DNA of 64,000 nt, taken from positions 372,001 through 436,000 of the forward strand of contig BLAL01000257.1 of assembly GCA_015698045.1 (NCBI GenBank), read 5' to 3'. The first letter of the stretch is position 1, and the number at the start of each line of letters is the position of its first letter. Shown here in pieces: positions 1-11,619 of this stretch. A program made the position numbers and the translations under genes. Source of the DNA: Rhizophagus clarus. Its lineage: Eukaryota > Glomeromycota > Glomeromycetes > Glomerales > Glomeraceae. Under the pieces are notes generated by a model. It searched no databases. It saw only the letters and a list, made by a program, of their open reading frames with translations, and had not been told where the DNA came from.

Positions 1-1129
1 TCGATCATATATCAAAAAAACAAAATAGGAAATTGGATGTTGACTAAAGAGAAATAAAGTAACCCTTACAATAATATAAATCTTACTATTATCGTGAAGT
101 TCGTTCCGTTTGTCTCGAATTATTATAAATATGATTCCGTTTCACCTTTTCAAGTTTTTAATACCAAATAACGAAAATTCATAATTTCAATTACTTCAAA
201 CTTTCGTATATATAATAAAAAGTAAAAGCAACTCAAGTCAAAATGAATCCAATCACTCCTAAACCAGTTGTTATTATTATCTCTGAAGTAACTGAAAACC
301 CACTTACTATTATGTAAACGCTACGTTACATTTTATCAACAATAATACATTAATACCTTGGCGGCGTGGCGGAATATGCTTCTATCTTTTTAATCGACCT
401 TGTACTATTGAAACTTTTTAACGACTTATTAATCAATATTATTTATTTGGAAACTTAAAATAAAAAAATATTTATATTTCCGTAGTTGTACAAATGAAAG
501 AATTTAGAAGTTTGAATGCGTTTCATAAATCATGAAATTGAAAATCATAAGTTTGGCACGACTTAAAAAGACATTTTTGCAAATTATTTAGAATCATCAA
601 ATCAAAAAGGAACTTTTTTACTGCGGATCACCCGGCATGCATAATACTATAATATTTAAAAATTTTTTTATTGATTTAAAATAACTTTATTAATTGAATA
701 ACAATTACAGTCATCTCTCCATACAGTCACCTGGTCAGTTCCGGAAAAAACAGAAGTGTAACCTATGAAGAAGTTTAGAAAAAAATGTTTATATAGAGAA
801 GTGACTATATAAGATGTGACTGTATAGAGGAACGACTGTATTATTATTCCAAAAATTATAAAAACAAAAATAATGCAATTAGAATTTAATTATTCTGATG
901 CCATGAAACGATCCTTTCACCGATCAAATCTATCTATTCCTTTTTCTAGATAAAAACTTACTATTTACGATTTATGCATGGACTTCTATTTTCAGTTTTT
1001 TTTTTATTCAATTTTTTTTTATACATATATAGTTATTTTTTCATACATTACCAAATGTTCGGCACATAATCCTTTTTATTACGTGCCATAAGTCATAATT
1101 TAATTTTGTAAAAAAAAAACATAGATATG
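1..1129. other. AT-rich non-coding flank
   Basis: Apart from the small MITE at 708-838, this stretch shows no open frame with protein-like composition. It is mostly A/T runs with poly-T near 995-1020 and contains the 3' flank of the minus-strand HMG-box gene. Confidence 0.6.
708..838. mobile_element. 131-bp MITE with pogo-like inverted ends
   Basis: The element starts CAGTCATCTCTCCATACAG and ends with the near inverse CTGTATAGAGGAACGACTG. TA dinucleotides at 706-707 and 839-840 look like the target duplication of a Tc1/mariner-pogo type insertion. There is no coding capacity. The ends resemble those of the much larger element at 50693-55645 (CAGTCAACTCTCT...TATAGTCAC), so this may be a deletion derivative of the same superfamily. 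It lies downstream of the HMG-box gene. The family link is inference. Confidence 0.65.
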
Positions 1130-2098
1130 TTATCTTGTGTTGTAATAAAATAACTTTGAATTAGACTGATCGTAACGTTCAACTGTTGCATTGTCAAAAT
1201 CGCTGAAAGAATAAGCTGTATGTGAAGTGGCATGACTTGCAAAATAAGGAAATTTATCGACTGGTTGCGCATTGAGGAATGAATCAAAGTTATTAACTCT
1301 CAAGGCATTTGGAGAAATATAAGATGTTGCTTCGATGGGGGTGAAACATTGAGAAATGAAATTTTCATGCGGAATGATATCATAGATCTCGGAGGTTGGA
1401 TGTTGCGCATAATCACGTTGTTGATTGAATGTCATATGGTTGGTGGGAGAAGGTAAGACGCCGTGTGTTGTTGACATGATTGTTGAAGATCTATCAATAG
1501 GCGATAGAAGAGATACGTTTGATACAGGAGATATGAACGGCATTGAATGACTTGATTTATTTTCAACTGTTGACGAAATATCACTGTATCCACTATTTCC
1601 ATAGCTGATAAATTTATCAGACTCATTGTTATTTTGAGTTGATGTTCGTTTTTTAGTACGCAGCTTCTTATCGTTAGGTTTTTTATTAGATCTTTTAGGT
1701 CGATAAACATAGTCAGGATAATCTTGCGTATGCTTTAATTTTGCTCTATCGGCAAGTATTGACCATTGAAATCTTTCTTTTTCATCTTCTTCTTGCCACA
1801 TTTTAGCAATAATTTTGGATACTCCACCAAGGGTTAAATTTTTATTTTGAGCCATAACATCATGTTGTTTTGCTTTGCGATATAAAATGAATGAATTTGG
1901 TGGACGAGGAATTCTTTTTAATTTTCTTACACGTTTTTTGGGCTTGGTAAGTGCAGTTGTTACGACTGATGCTTTTTGTGGAGATCCATTGGAGCAAGAT
2001 ATCTCGTGAAATCCGTTACTTGAAACCGTTTCTTGATCCGGCTCGGATATATCAAACATCAAAAGATGATAATCCCTTTCCTTTTTTACTTCATTCAT
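1130..2098 (-). CDS. HMG-box transcription factor, MATA_HMG type
   Basis: Single-exon protein of 322 residues starting at an ATG (2098-2096). Residues about 62-137 form one HMG box: a basic lead-in, then PRPPNSFILYRK, a middle GGVSKIIAKMWQEE segment and YPDYVYRP at the end, the layout of the fungal MATA_HMG class that binds DNA in the minor groove. A basic tail (RPKRSNKK, KKLRTKKR) follows and may serve nuclear import. The last 180 residues are rich in Ser, Asn and Thr and look disordered. Fungi of this type carry very many HMG-box genes, so the match to a mating-type family does not make this a mating-type locus; no partner such as a homeodomain gene is nearby. The reading frame is intact. 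Confidence 0.88.
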   Translation of the reverse strand: MNEVKKERDYHLLMFDISEPDQETVSSNGFHEISCSNGSPQKASVVTTALTKPKKRVRKLKRIPRPPNSFILYRKAKQHDVMAQNKNLTLGGVSKIIAKMWQEEDEKERFQWSILADRAKLKHTQDYPDYVYRPKRSNKKPNDKKLRTKKRTSTQNNNESDKFISYGNSGYSDISSTVENKSSHSMPFISPVSNVSLLSPIDRSSTIMSTTHGVLPSPTNHMTFNQQRDYAQHPTSEIYDIIPHENFISQCFTPIEATSYISPNALRVNNFDSFLNAQPVDKFPYFASHATSHTAYSFSDFDNATVERYDQSNSKLFYYNTR

Positions 2099-5000
2099 TT
2101 TTAATTGAGAGAGTTTTTTTTTTAGTAAAATTGGACGATAATATTAATTGTGATAATAATATTTCTATATGAAAATAATAATTTACGACTTTTTATGTTA
2201 AATAAAAAAAATTTTATCGGAATTTTTGAACAAGAAAAATCGCTCTTTTTATAACTAAAATTCTTTCTTTATTTTCACGTGGAAATTAAATATAAATATA
2301 TACGTAAGATAATACATTTGTTTCAAGGGTTATATATTAATTTTGAAATAACGGGTTATTGAATGTTGAAATATTTTTAAATCTGTTGATCGAGATCTTC
2401 TCGTGTTCTCATATGACATATGCATGCATGGTAAAAAAAAAAAACTTTTTTTTTTTTTTCACGGGCGATACTTTGTTTTATAAAACAATGGGAAAAAAAG
2501 GAATTAGATTCGTTGTTTTTTTTTTTTTAATAAACCATAATATTACTAACTAGAATTGCCTAATATCAATGCAAATAAGGTTAATAAGAAAGTTTGTGTA
2601 ATTTAATATCTTGTGTAAAATTAAAAAATGTCGCACATGATAATCTTCTAACGAAAGCATGAATGAATGTTCAAAACGGATATATATTGTACCTAAAAAC
2701 AAAGAAATTCAATTGTTTTTGGTAATGTATTATACGTAATATAATAACGTGATTGATGTCGAATGACACTCATAAAATTCCTTAAACTGATAGCACTTTT
2801 TAAAAAAATAAACCAATTCTACAAGATTTAATTAATATAATTCTTCTTTTAGCGAACAAGTATAGATAATCCATTTTTATAATGATATATGAATAAAATG
2901 AAAAATTATAAACTCGAAGGCTTATCGACGAGCCAAAAGAAAACCGACAATAATTGTAAACTAATTTAATTATTTATATCGAACAACCATTGTCATTACA
3001 TCCATCTATATGTATATAATAATGTACCCAAATAATTTTCATTTTAAAAAGATTAAGCATAATAATTATAAAACTCCTGCATTTTTTTTTAAGAAACAAA
3101 TTTTTCCTCGAACGTTAATGAATCTAATTTTGTAAAGTAATAACATGACGGATATACAGCAAAAATTGTTTATGCAGGTACACATTTCGCTGCATTTCGG
3201 TACATAAGATTATACAAATTATTAATTACATGAATCGAGTCATAACTTCGTAGGGACAAATTAATTTTAAGGTTATTTGTTCGTTTATTTATGCACATAC
3301 TGTCCCTAAAATAGGGATTTTCTTTTAGCATAAAATGACAATGAATCGTTATATTTTTGACAAATAATTTGTAAGTTTCTAGAAAAATACGGCTCGCTCA
3401 TTATATTTTTACAATAATAACATTATGTTTGATAAATTTAAACTAATTCTCAAATAATGAAATGAAAATATCTGACATTATTATTTTAAGGAGTATCACA
3501 AATAATAATAATTATGCATTAATAAGTTATCCTATCACGAAGAGATATTTTTTTATTCGCTACGAATTCTTTCTCAGAAATCTTCGAAAAATGATAAAAA
3601 AAACTATGTTGAATACATCAGAAATAAAATCCTTGAATTTCATTTGACGATTACATATTACATTAAAATATAATGTTAGAAATTAAATTACTTATAAAAT
3701 GAAATTGAATAATTACCATAATTGTTCTTTTTTTCTCCGTTTTGTTTTACTTTTTTGTTTTATTTTTTTCCTTTTTTTGTGTTACGCTAAGGTGGCTGGC
3801 TATACATATAAAATATGCTCGAGTCTGCGTAAAATGACTAATATCAGTTAGAATTTATTGTCTTTTCAAGATACTGACTGGCGTTATCGTAAATCTATCC
3901 CTAAAAAATGCGTAAATTTTTTTTGGACGCATTTTACCTCTATTTATATAGTCCGGAATCCCATTCAGGTTAACCGATTACTATTTAAAAATCCAATTTT
4001 AATTAGTCCACACAAACAAACATAATCATGTAATTAATAATTTGTTATTTGTTGTAATTCTATAAGGTTATGCATGATGCACTGTTGACATCAAATAAAA
4101 TTTCACCGTCCCAAAAATAGGTAGTTTTCTTTTAACATCAATTGTGGTGAATTTTCGTATTTTTGTTATTTTTACTGTTAATTTACAAGATTCCTTCGAT
4201 GATACATTTCGCTCATTATATTTTATTGTAATTAATATATTAAATTCATGCCTAATTTGAAATTCTTTATTTTATAGAATAATTAAGACTAAATTTTTAA
4301 AATGGTGGAATGTAAATATCATTCAAATATTGTTTTTTTTTTCTTTAAAGTACTACAAATAAAAATAAATATGCACCAATAAATTAAACATAATACGAAA
4401 CTTATTTCTAATGTTATTTTCCAAAAAAAAAAAATATTTTGTAACGCTTCGAAATTTCGGGAATTTAAATTCCGGGGATAAATTCTTTGTAGTATCACTT
4501 GACGACTCTCTCTATGTTACATTTATCAATACATCATGCAAATTACTTTATAGAAGAAATTTATTGTTTATCCTTTCATTAAAATAAAAAAAAGAATTTT
4601 ATAATTGTTCTTTTCTTTTTTTTTTTTGTATTACACTTTTTATTTTATTTTATTCCTATTTTATATCATGCATTCATATCATTCTATTATGTTCCTTTGA
4701 AGTCATTATACGTAATTAAACTACATTATATGTATATTTTCGATTTTTATTGTATGCATTCAGTTACCAACGATATTTAAAAAATTTTTTATGTACAGAT
4801 ATCGAGAGAATTTAGGAAAATAATTAGATGGCACAAGCATGAGAAAATTTTCTCACGCAAAGCTAATCTCTTTACGCCTACACGAAGATATTAAATTCCA
4901 AATAAATACAGGATCCCGATGCCAAAACTGCATGCATAAGTAGTTAAACTTGGTGTAGGATCCAATGAGTGTTAAACCATACTTTACAATTGTAAGAAGT

Positions 5001-6120
5001 TCTTAACAAAATAAAATAATGTCGATATGATATTTATTCGTTTTAAGTTAAAATTATTAATATGAAACCTATTTTACGTAAATTGGATGAAAAGTCCGAA
5101 ATGCCGATCATTTGATCGTAACATTGACTTAATAATCCAAGATTTTGTTTTTCCCAAAACCGTATCATGATTATTCACGGAATTTATAATCTCAATTTAT
5201 GGAAATTATTCGATTTGTCGGATATAATTGGGTAAAAATAATGACGATCAGGATAATTAAATTTTCCTTGAACCGAATTTCTTGAAATATTTTATAAATT
5301 TATTTTCCATTCCATGACTTGCATAAAAAAAAAATAAAAAGATAAATTTGATGGTCAGGATAGATATTACCATACATATGACTGCGTATGAAAATTTTAT
5401 ACACAGTCGAAAAATGAATTTGGTGGTTCGTTATTTTCGCGAATAACTGTAACATGGCTAATGTCTAATTAATCCAACGACAAAATATTTAATTAATTTG
5501 ACGCAGCAAGACGTAAACGACTATGTTTATTGATAACTTAGAGAATATACATTTGGGTAATTTATCTTCAATCAACCAATATATTTTTTTTAAATTATTT
5601 TTTTTTACTGAATAAATTCAAAATCTAATGAAATAAAAAAAAAAAATATTCTTTAGTTTGTTGTGAAATTATAGAAGTTTTTAGAGTACAATTAAAAAAA
5701 AAAATTATTTATGTATTATCACTTATTAACGATACGACATATTAAAAGTCAAAGATGCATATAACTTTATTTAGAAAACACACATCGTTTCTACCTGACA
5801 AAAATCATAAAAGATAAGCATTCAAATTAATCAAAACCGGAGTAATTACTGCGCACGTCAAGTTTCTTGTTAGTGCAATATTTTTGGCGTTAATTATACG
5901 AAGATTTTATTATCATATAATAAAAAGCACGTCAGATATAGAATGCCGTAATTGTTTAACGAGTTAAATAAAATTATCAAATAGTGAACTTGTACATATT
6001 TTTTATTAATAACTCTTTAGAAGAATTATTAATTATTATACTAGGTAAAGACGAAAGCGGGTAAATCAAAATTGACATTGTCACAAAAAATATAAACAAA
6101 AAAAATAAAAAATTGAGTAA
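2099..6120. other. Long AT-rich intergenic region without a gene
   Basis: About 4 kb upstream of the HMG-box gene. I see poly-A/T runs, no tRNA and no open frame with credible composition. Two stretches, about 3290-3780 and 4100-4650, look like diverged copies of each other: both run through CGCTCATTATATTTT, an AT-rich segment and ATAATTGTTCTTTT. Confidence 0.5.
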
Positions 6121-6484
6121 TGTAGCAAAGCGTGGAAGAATATATACTTGGAGTCACAAAGCTGCTTGTTGTAAAGTCTACAAATCCATGTTAAAATTAT
6201 TCGGTATTCCAACAGGAGCACCTCCAGGGATGTAAGTTCGAAGGAATAGTTATTTGATAATTTGTCATACCGGCTGTATTACAAGCAATATCATTAGGAT
6301 TAAAGAGACCAAATATTATACTATGGTACATACCAATATTATTAAGCCAAGCCGTCGATACACGATTAAGGGCGCCGTCCCGAACGAATTACAAGATTTG
6401 GTAACGTCATCGTGGGTGGCGTGTCTGGTGATGGATTTGATGCATTTAGTGCCGGGTTATGAATTTGATTGTTGCGTAAATTGA
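6120..6484 (+). pseudogene. Possible decayed coding relic, unknown
   Basis: A stretch of mixed base composition in an otherwise AT-rich spacer. The open frame 6254-6484 would give 76 residues including VPNELQDLVTSSWVACLV. I do not recognise a family. Upstream sequence from about 6120 is protein-like but interrupted by stops. It may be a piece of an old gene or a chance open frame; no splice structure could be built. Confidence 0.2.
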
Positions 6485-6504
6485 GTAATGCAAGCATTGC
6501 GTCA

Positions 6505-6633
6505 GTCGATGAGGATATAACTTTATAGCTAAATAAATTCGAACAAAATTCGTCTGGACAGAATAGAATGTCGATGAGGATATAACTTTATAGCTAAATA
6601 AATTCGAACAAAATTCGTCTGGACAGAATAGAA
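6505..6633. repeat. 65-bp tandem duplication
   Basis: Two head-to-tail copies of a 65-bp unit beginning GTCGATGAGGATATAACTTT and ending CTGGACAGAATAGAA (6505-6569 and 6570-6633), identical as read. Near identity implies a recent local duplication. Confidence 0.9.
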
Positions 6634-7558
6634 AGTAATCCCTATTCAAACTCTCGAGATCCTCAAATTTCCCTACTTCTGTAATTATTCTAGGCTGCGG
6701 CACTTGTCCAATTACAACAGTTGGTGGAACTAGCGGAACCTATCTTAGTTCGATTGCAATGTTACACGTGCATTCACTATAGTAATGTCAATCTTAGAAA
6801 AACGACAAAAAACGGTTGCTTTAACTTCTCATCATAAAACCTAATTCTTCCGTCACTAACGAGTGTGGAGTTTCATGTGCAACAACATTTCCTCTAATTA
6901 AACGAGCATGGGCTGTAAGCTTTCGATTTTTCTAGGAGATCTCTGGTATCTTTCAAGTGAGATATCACTGAAAGCTATTATTTTTCTCGACTCTATTATG
7001 TCATCTTCTGGTGTTGTACCACCTTCTGCTAAACTAACCTTCCTTCCAAGTTCGAGCGCCTATTCTTTACTACTTTAAACTTTCTTTTACATTGCTTATT
7101 GACTTGTAAGAAGATTTTCGACAATCATCCAACCGGTGATCAATTGAATCGGATTTTACTAGTAAATTTCCAATCCAAGGTACACCCACGATTAATGTAA
7201 CCATATTATATATTTACCAATTACCACCATGTACCACCACGTTCACCACCACCACTCAACATGTTGCAATTAAGAAATTTGAAATTTTTTTTTTCTTTTT
7301 TTTACTTTACTTTTTATTAAATTATTGCATTCAATTTTAATAGAACGGAAAGTTGAAATAAAACAATTAAGCACAAAGTGATGTGGTTGTGGTAATATGA
7401 AAGCAAACTTTGGCAAGACGAGTCAGATATTGTTTCTTAATAATAACTGCCAATATTTTGCTGAACAGTGCTCAGTTAAATGGAAAAACATTAATAAATT
7501 TAGAAGGAACTTTATTTTTCGCTCAATAATTTAATATTTTATTAAAATATTAACCAAG

Positions 7559-8141
7559 CTATTTATGTAGGATGATATAGACCATAACAAACGAAGTGGA
7601 AACAATCCATAATCTGGTCCAATTTTTTATGATGAACACGGCTTGGGTTATGTGAAAATCCAATCTGATCCAAAAGAATCGGCAAATAAAATTCAATCCA
7701 AACGAATTTATGAATACACATCTCTCGTCAGGTACGATTAAAATATTATGCTCCTGCAAAACTTGAACCCTTCAGAGGGACTTTGTAGTGGGACCCGATT
7801 AATTTGTCGTAATCTTCAGAGATGTCAATAATGTGGAAGTTATTACAGGTCCATACCAGTTTCCAGTACGCACTGCATTTTCCATATTGGTCAAGGTCAA
7901 ACGTTAAACCATGTAGGTCTCCATTCATTGCGACAGGTTTTTTTGTATGGTCAACTGTACTGTATGTCGCCCTATCTAGAATTATTTTGTACCAATGTAC
8001 CAATGTATCAAGGTTTTTGTCGATCAAACAAAAAACGTTACGGTGAAATTTCTCAGTTGTTTCAACACATACTATATATATGACTTTGCTTTGGTAGATT
8101 ATGTTAGGGTATTGTAGTACATTGTGTGAAATATTAATCAC
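7559..8141 (-). pseudogene. Hypothetical protein fragment, unknown family
   Basis: The minus strand is open from 8141 to 7746 (131 residues, no ATG at its start; the first codon would be GTG) with balanced composition, for example VETTEKFHRNVFCLIDKN and SAYWKLVWTCNNFHIIDIS. A second open segment in another frame follows at 7759-7559. It could be an exon of a spliced gene or a gene broken by a frameshift; a possible acceptor AG lies just upstream. No family recognised and no signal peptide is visible. Confidence 0.3.
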
Positions 8142-8748
8142 TTGACCGCTGTACTACTGTGATCAGAGATCGTTACATTTGTACGCCTAGTTGACTAATG
8201 GAAATTAAAAAAAAAAATAATTTTTGCTTCACTTACATGTCAATGCAATAAAAATTATATAATTGGATAATAAAGCTCATTTAAAATATATACTTTAGAT
8301 TTCTGACCTACTATTTCATCTTCGTGAAGACCATAAATTGAAAAACCTGTCAGAATTAGTATTTCCATTTTCATAAGACCAATAATTACCCTAAATGTAT
8401 ATGATCGTTTATTAGGATTATCAACATCTTTGTATCAATTGTTTCTTCAACTCGGGCCTTGTAGGATCTGATGGAGTGATGGATATAATGGAGGATATTT
8501 GCAGTAGAGCCGTGGTGTATCCCTGGTTGCGTAGTGAAGGATGTCATGTATGGTCACTCTTGCTATCGTGTTATGATGTAAGGTGAATAAACCAGTACTG
8601 ACTTATGTAATAATATATAGAATTTCACATATATCATGTTTTTGTTATACATTAATAAAGAAATCTAGATTCAAATATTTAGGTTTTATCTTTAGCGTTG
8701 AAATTTAATATTTATTTATAATTCAGCTCTTAGTCAAATATAAAATGA

Positions 8749-11423
8749 TTAATTATTATGAAATAAATAATCATCGTAATCACCATAATGATCATACAAA
8801 TAATCATCATTACGATCATATGGATAATGAAAAGTGATCATATGTTCTTGTCTATTAAGTTCATTTCTTGCAAATGCAATAATTTCACATTGACCAAAGG
8901 TTAGTCCAAAATTAATACTTCTATTATCAAGATGTACGTCTAATGATGATTATTACAAAAGAAAGTGTTACAAAATTTTCGTTAAATATATTATTTAAAA
9001 GAGTTATGATTTACCTGGAAGATCAATATTTAATTCTCCAAGTAATTTTACTCCTGGTTCACCACAGTACTCTACATGATATTTTTGTGTATAATAAATT
9101 GCAAAACTTTTGTTTGATTGATTAGACTCAGGTTTAAAATTAAAGGAAAAGGTTTGATCAATTGCAACTTCAGTACCTCGTTTAACCAAAGTATTAAATT
9201 TACAATTTTTATCACCGTAAGTTTTCATATAAAGAGAATTACCATCATCTTCACAGTTACATTGAATTCCATATGTATATTTAAGGACCCTTGAAGAAGT
9301 AACAAATTTTAAATTATCGAATTTAAATTTACTATCATCCAACATAGATAATCCATAAATCACTGCTCCATGTTCAATCGTTGCTATTGGATGAGTGGGA
9401 ACTGAAATATTATTTACTTTATGACGAAATTCTTCTCTAATTTTGTTTTGTAAATACTTGTTTTCACAAAATTCTCCGGTTAAAAATATTGTTGAACAAT
9501 TTTCTTTATTATTAGAAAGTTGTATATGCATTAAACGAATAATTCTATCTGCAACAGTATCAAACATTTTTTTTATGTCATTATATTTAATGTCAATCGA
9601 CCAATCATATTCTTCCATGATTTTCCTAGTTTCTTTACTAATATATTGCAATAAAGCTGGAATGTTATCCTCAATATCTAGCGTATAACTAAATTCTAAA
9701 TTATCTCCTGTGAAAGGTTCTATTGCACGTTGACGGAAATCTTCGACCACATATTGGAATTGATTATAATTATTTTCTTTTAATAGATCTATAGCACGAG
9801 TTCCAAGTCTTTCACATAGAAAATTAGTAAATACATCATCAATTAAACTTCTTCCACGGAAATCTCTAATGTGTGCAGTAACTTTACCCATATGCAATGG
9901 ATCCTTCCTAACTAACTTACGAGTAGTCAAATCTGTAATATATGTACCACAATCAACAAACATAAAAGTCTCTAAAAATAAAAATGAGAATTAATTGATA
10001 TATTCTTTAAATTAATTGATAGTCAAAACTTGCCTCCTATATCATATTTTAATTCATTTTCTACACAATGTAATGCAGTGGCTTCGGCTGTAATTAAAGA
10101 AAATTAGTCATATTATTCAAAAGCCTTTTATTTTTAAATTCACTTACATTCTGTAGTAAATTGCAAATTTTCTGAATTTATACTTTCAATGAGGTTCGCA
10201 TTAAATACACATTGTCTCATAATAACTTTGTCTCTTTCCGAATAGTCTGCAGGAATTGTAATTATTAATAATACATTTTCAAAGTAATCAACACCATACC
10301 AACGCATGCAAATCGTATTTTTAATAAGCTTAAAATTTTCATTCGAATAAGTAAATAATTTAAAATTTAATAACAGCAAAATAACGTTAGAATTATATAT
10401 AATTCATACCTTTCCCATTTCATTAAGATAGTCAGTAATAGCCTTTTTGCAATCAATTGGAAGTTTCGGTCTCAAATTATCTGGTAAGTCACCCAGGCAT
10501 AATTTGAACAATTCAATGAATTTACTATCTTTTTGCTTTCTATTTTTTCGATGTGGTCTTTCATATAAAGCTGAAGTACCCCAACTCAACACATTATTAT
10601 ATTCAGCATCATATCGAAGAACTGTATTTGTTTTTAACATAATATGCCCTGGCCATGTATGATTTAAAAATATTTCTTGGTTTTTACCAACATGACAATA
10701 AGAGAATCCAGAGTAGGTTGTTCCAAAGTCTAATCCTACTATAATTCTAATTTTAGAATAAAATTGGGATTTATTTATGTTCTCTTCCAAACCTTTAAAA
10801 TGTAGAAAATCAATTAGTTATTTTAATTAAAGATTATTGAATTTTAATAACTGATAAGTCTATAACCACATACTTTCATCATCATTTAAAACAAAAGGTG
10901 TTGGATTATTGCTAATATTACAATTTTGTTGTTCATTGTTTTCTTTAAAAGCATTAATAGTATTAACATCAATTTCATCTACTTCCAATATCTTTAAATT
11001 TTTTTCTAAGTTTTGTGAAATTATCTCAAGACGTTGAATTTCTTTATTTTTTTGTTTTTCTAAATTTAAATCCTGTTGAAGTTTTTCAAATTGTTCATCT
11101 TTCTCTTGAAGTTTTTCTTTTAAATCATTATTTATACGTAAAATTTTTTCATAATCTTCAATTAAATTCGAATTTTTACGCAAGATTTCTAAATTAGTAC
11201 GTGAGATTTCTTTATTTTTTTCACCTAATTCTGAATTAATACGTAAGATTTCTTGATTTTCTTCTTGAAGATTTTTATATTGTTGCTTAATTCTTTGATT
11301 TTCTTCTAATAAATTTATAAATTTATTATTTAATTTTTTGAAACCAATTTCAAGTTTTTCAACAATTTCATGGTTATTATCAGCAGGGAATAAAATTTCG
11401 GAATTTGAGCATTCATTAGTCAT
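8749..11423 (-). CDS. Coiled-coil protein fused to HSPA12-like Hsp70 ATPase
   Basis: Six exons join in frame: 11423-10874, 10792-10410, 10328-10148, 10087-10034, 9971-9015 and 8939-8749, giving 771 residues. Four of the five introns (60-81 nt) have GT donors; intron 4 (10033-9972) has GC in the perfect context AG|GCAAGT. The start is the first in-frame ATG at 11423. Residues about 20-150 are a Glu/Lys/Leu/Asn-rich coiled coil. From residue about 199 an actin-like ATPase follows: GLDFGTTYS (phosphate 1), then TIPADYSERDK, FMFVDCG...DLTTRK (phosphate 2 region) and GAVIYGLSM (adenosine region), ending with a His/Asp/Tyr-rich tail. HSPA12-type proteins are distant Hsp70 relatives, strongly amplified in these fungi. 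The phosphate 2 motif reads DCGTYITD instead of the usual DCGGGTVD, so ATPase activity is doubtful. The coiled coil may mediate self-association. Confidence 0.85.
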
Positions 11424-11591
11424 AATATTATTATTATCTTCATTTAACAATTTTTTTTTCTCGAGTTAAAAATTCCAAAAATATTTTACTTTATTTAGTG
11501 AGAGCGACAAACTTTATAACTAAGAAAGTGGTTTCACAAATTTCAAGTGTAACGTACATCAAATGAGCACATGCAGTGATGTCAAATGTCA

Positions 11592-11607
11592 ATTGTCACG
11601 TGACAAT
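11592..11607. promoter_or_regulatory. Perfect 16-bp palindrome with CACGTG core
   Basis: ATTGTCACGTGACAAT is a perfect palindrome about 170 bp upstream of the start of the coiled-coil/HSPA12-like gene. CACGTG is the classical E-box/G-box core bound by bHLH and some bZIP dimers, so a regulatory role is plausible. The role is inference from position and symmetry. Confidence 0.4.
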
Positions 11608-11619
11608 AATTCATGAGTG

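Noticed and set aside
1130..2098. Reading the HMG-box gene as a mating-type locus
   Set aside because: MATA_HMG domains are very numerous in these fungi, and no second mating-type gene or conserved flank is present.
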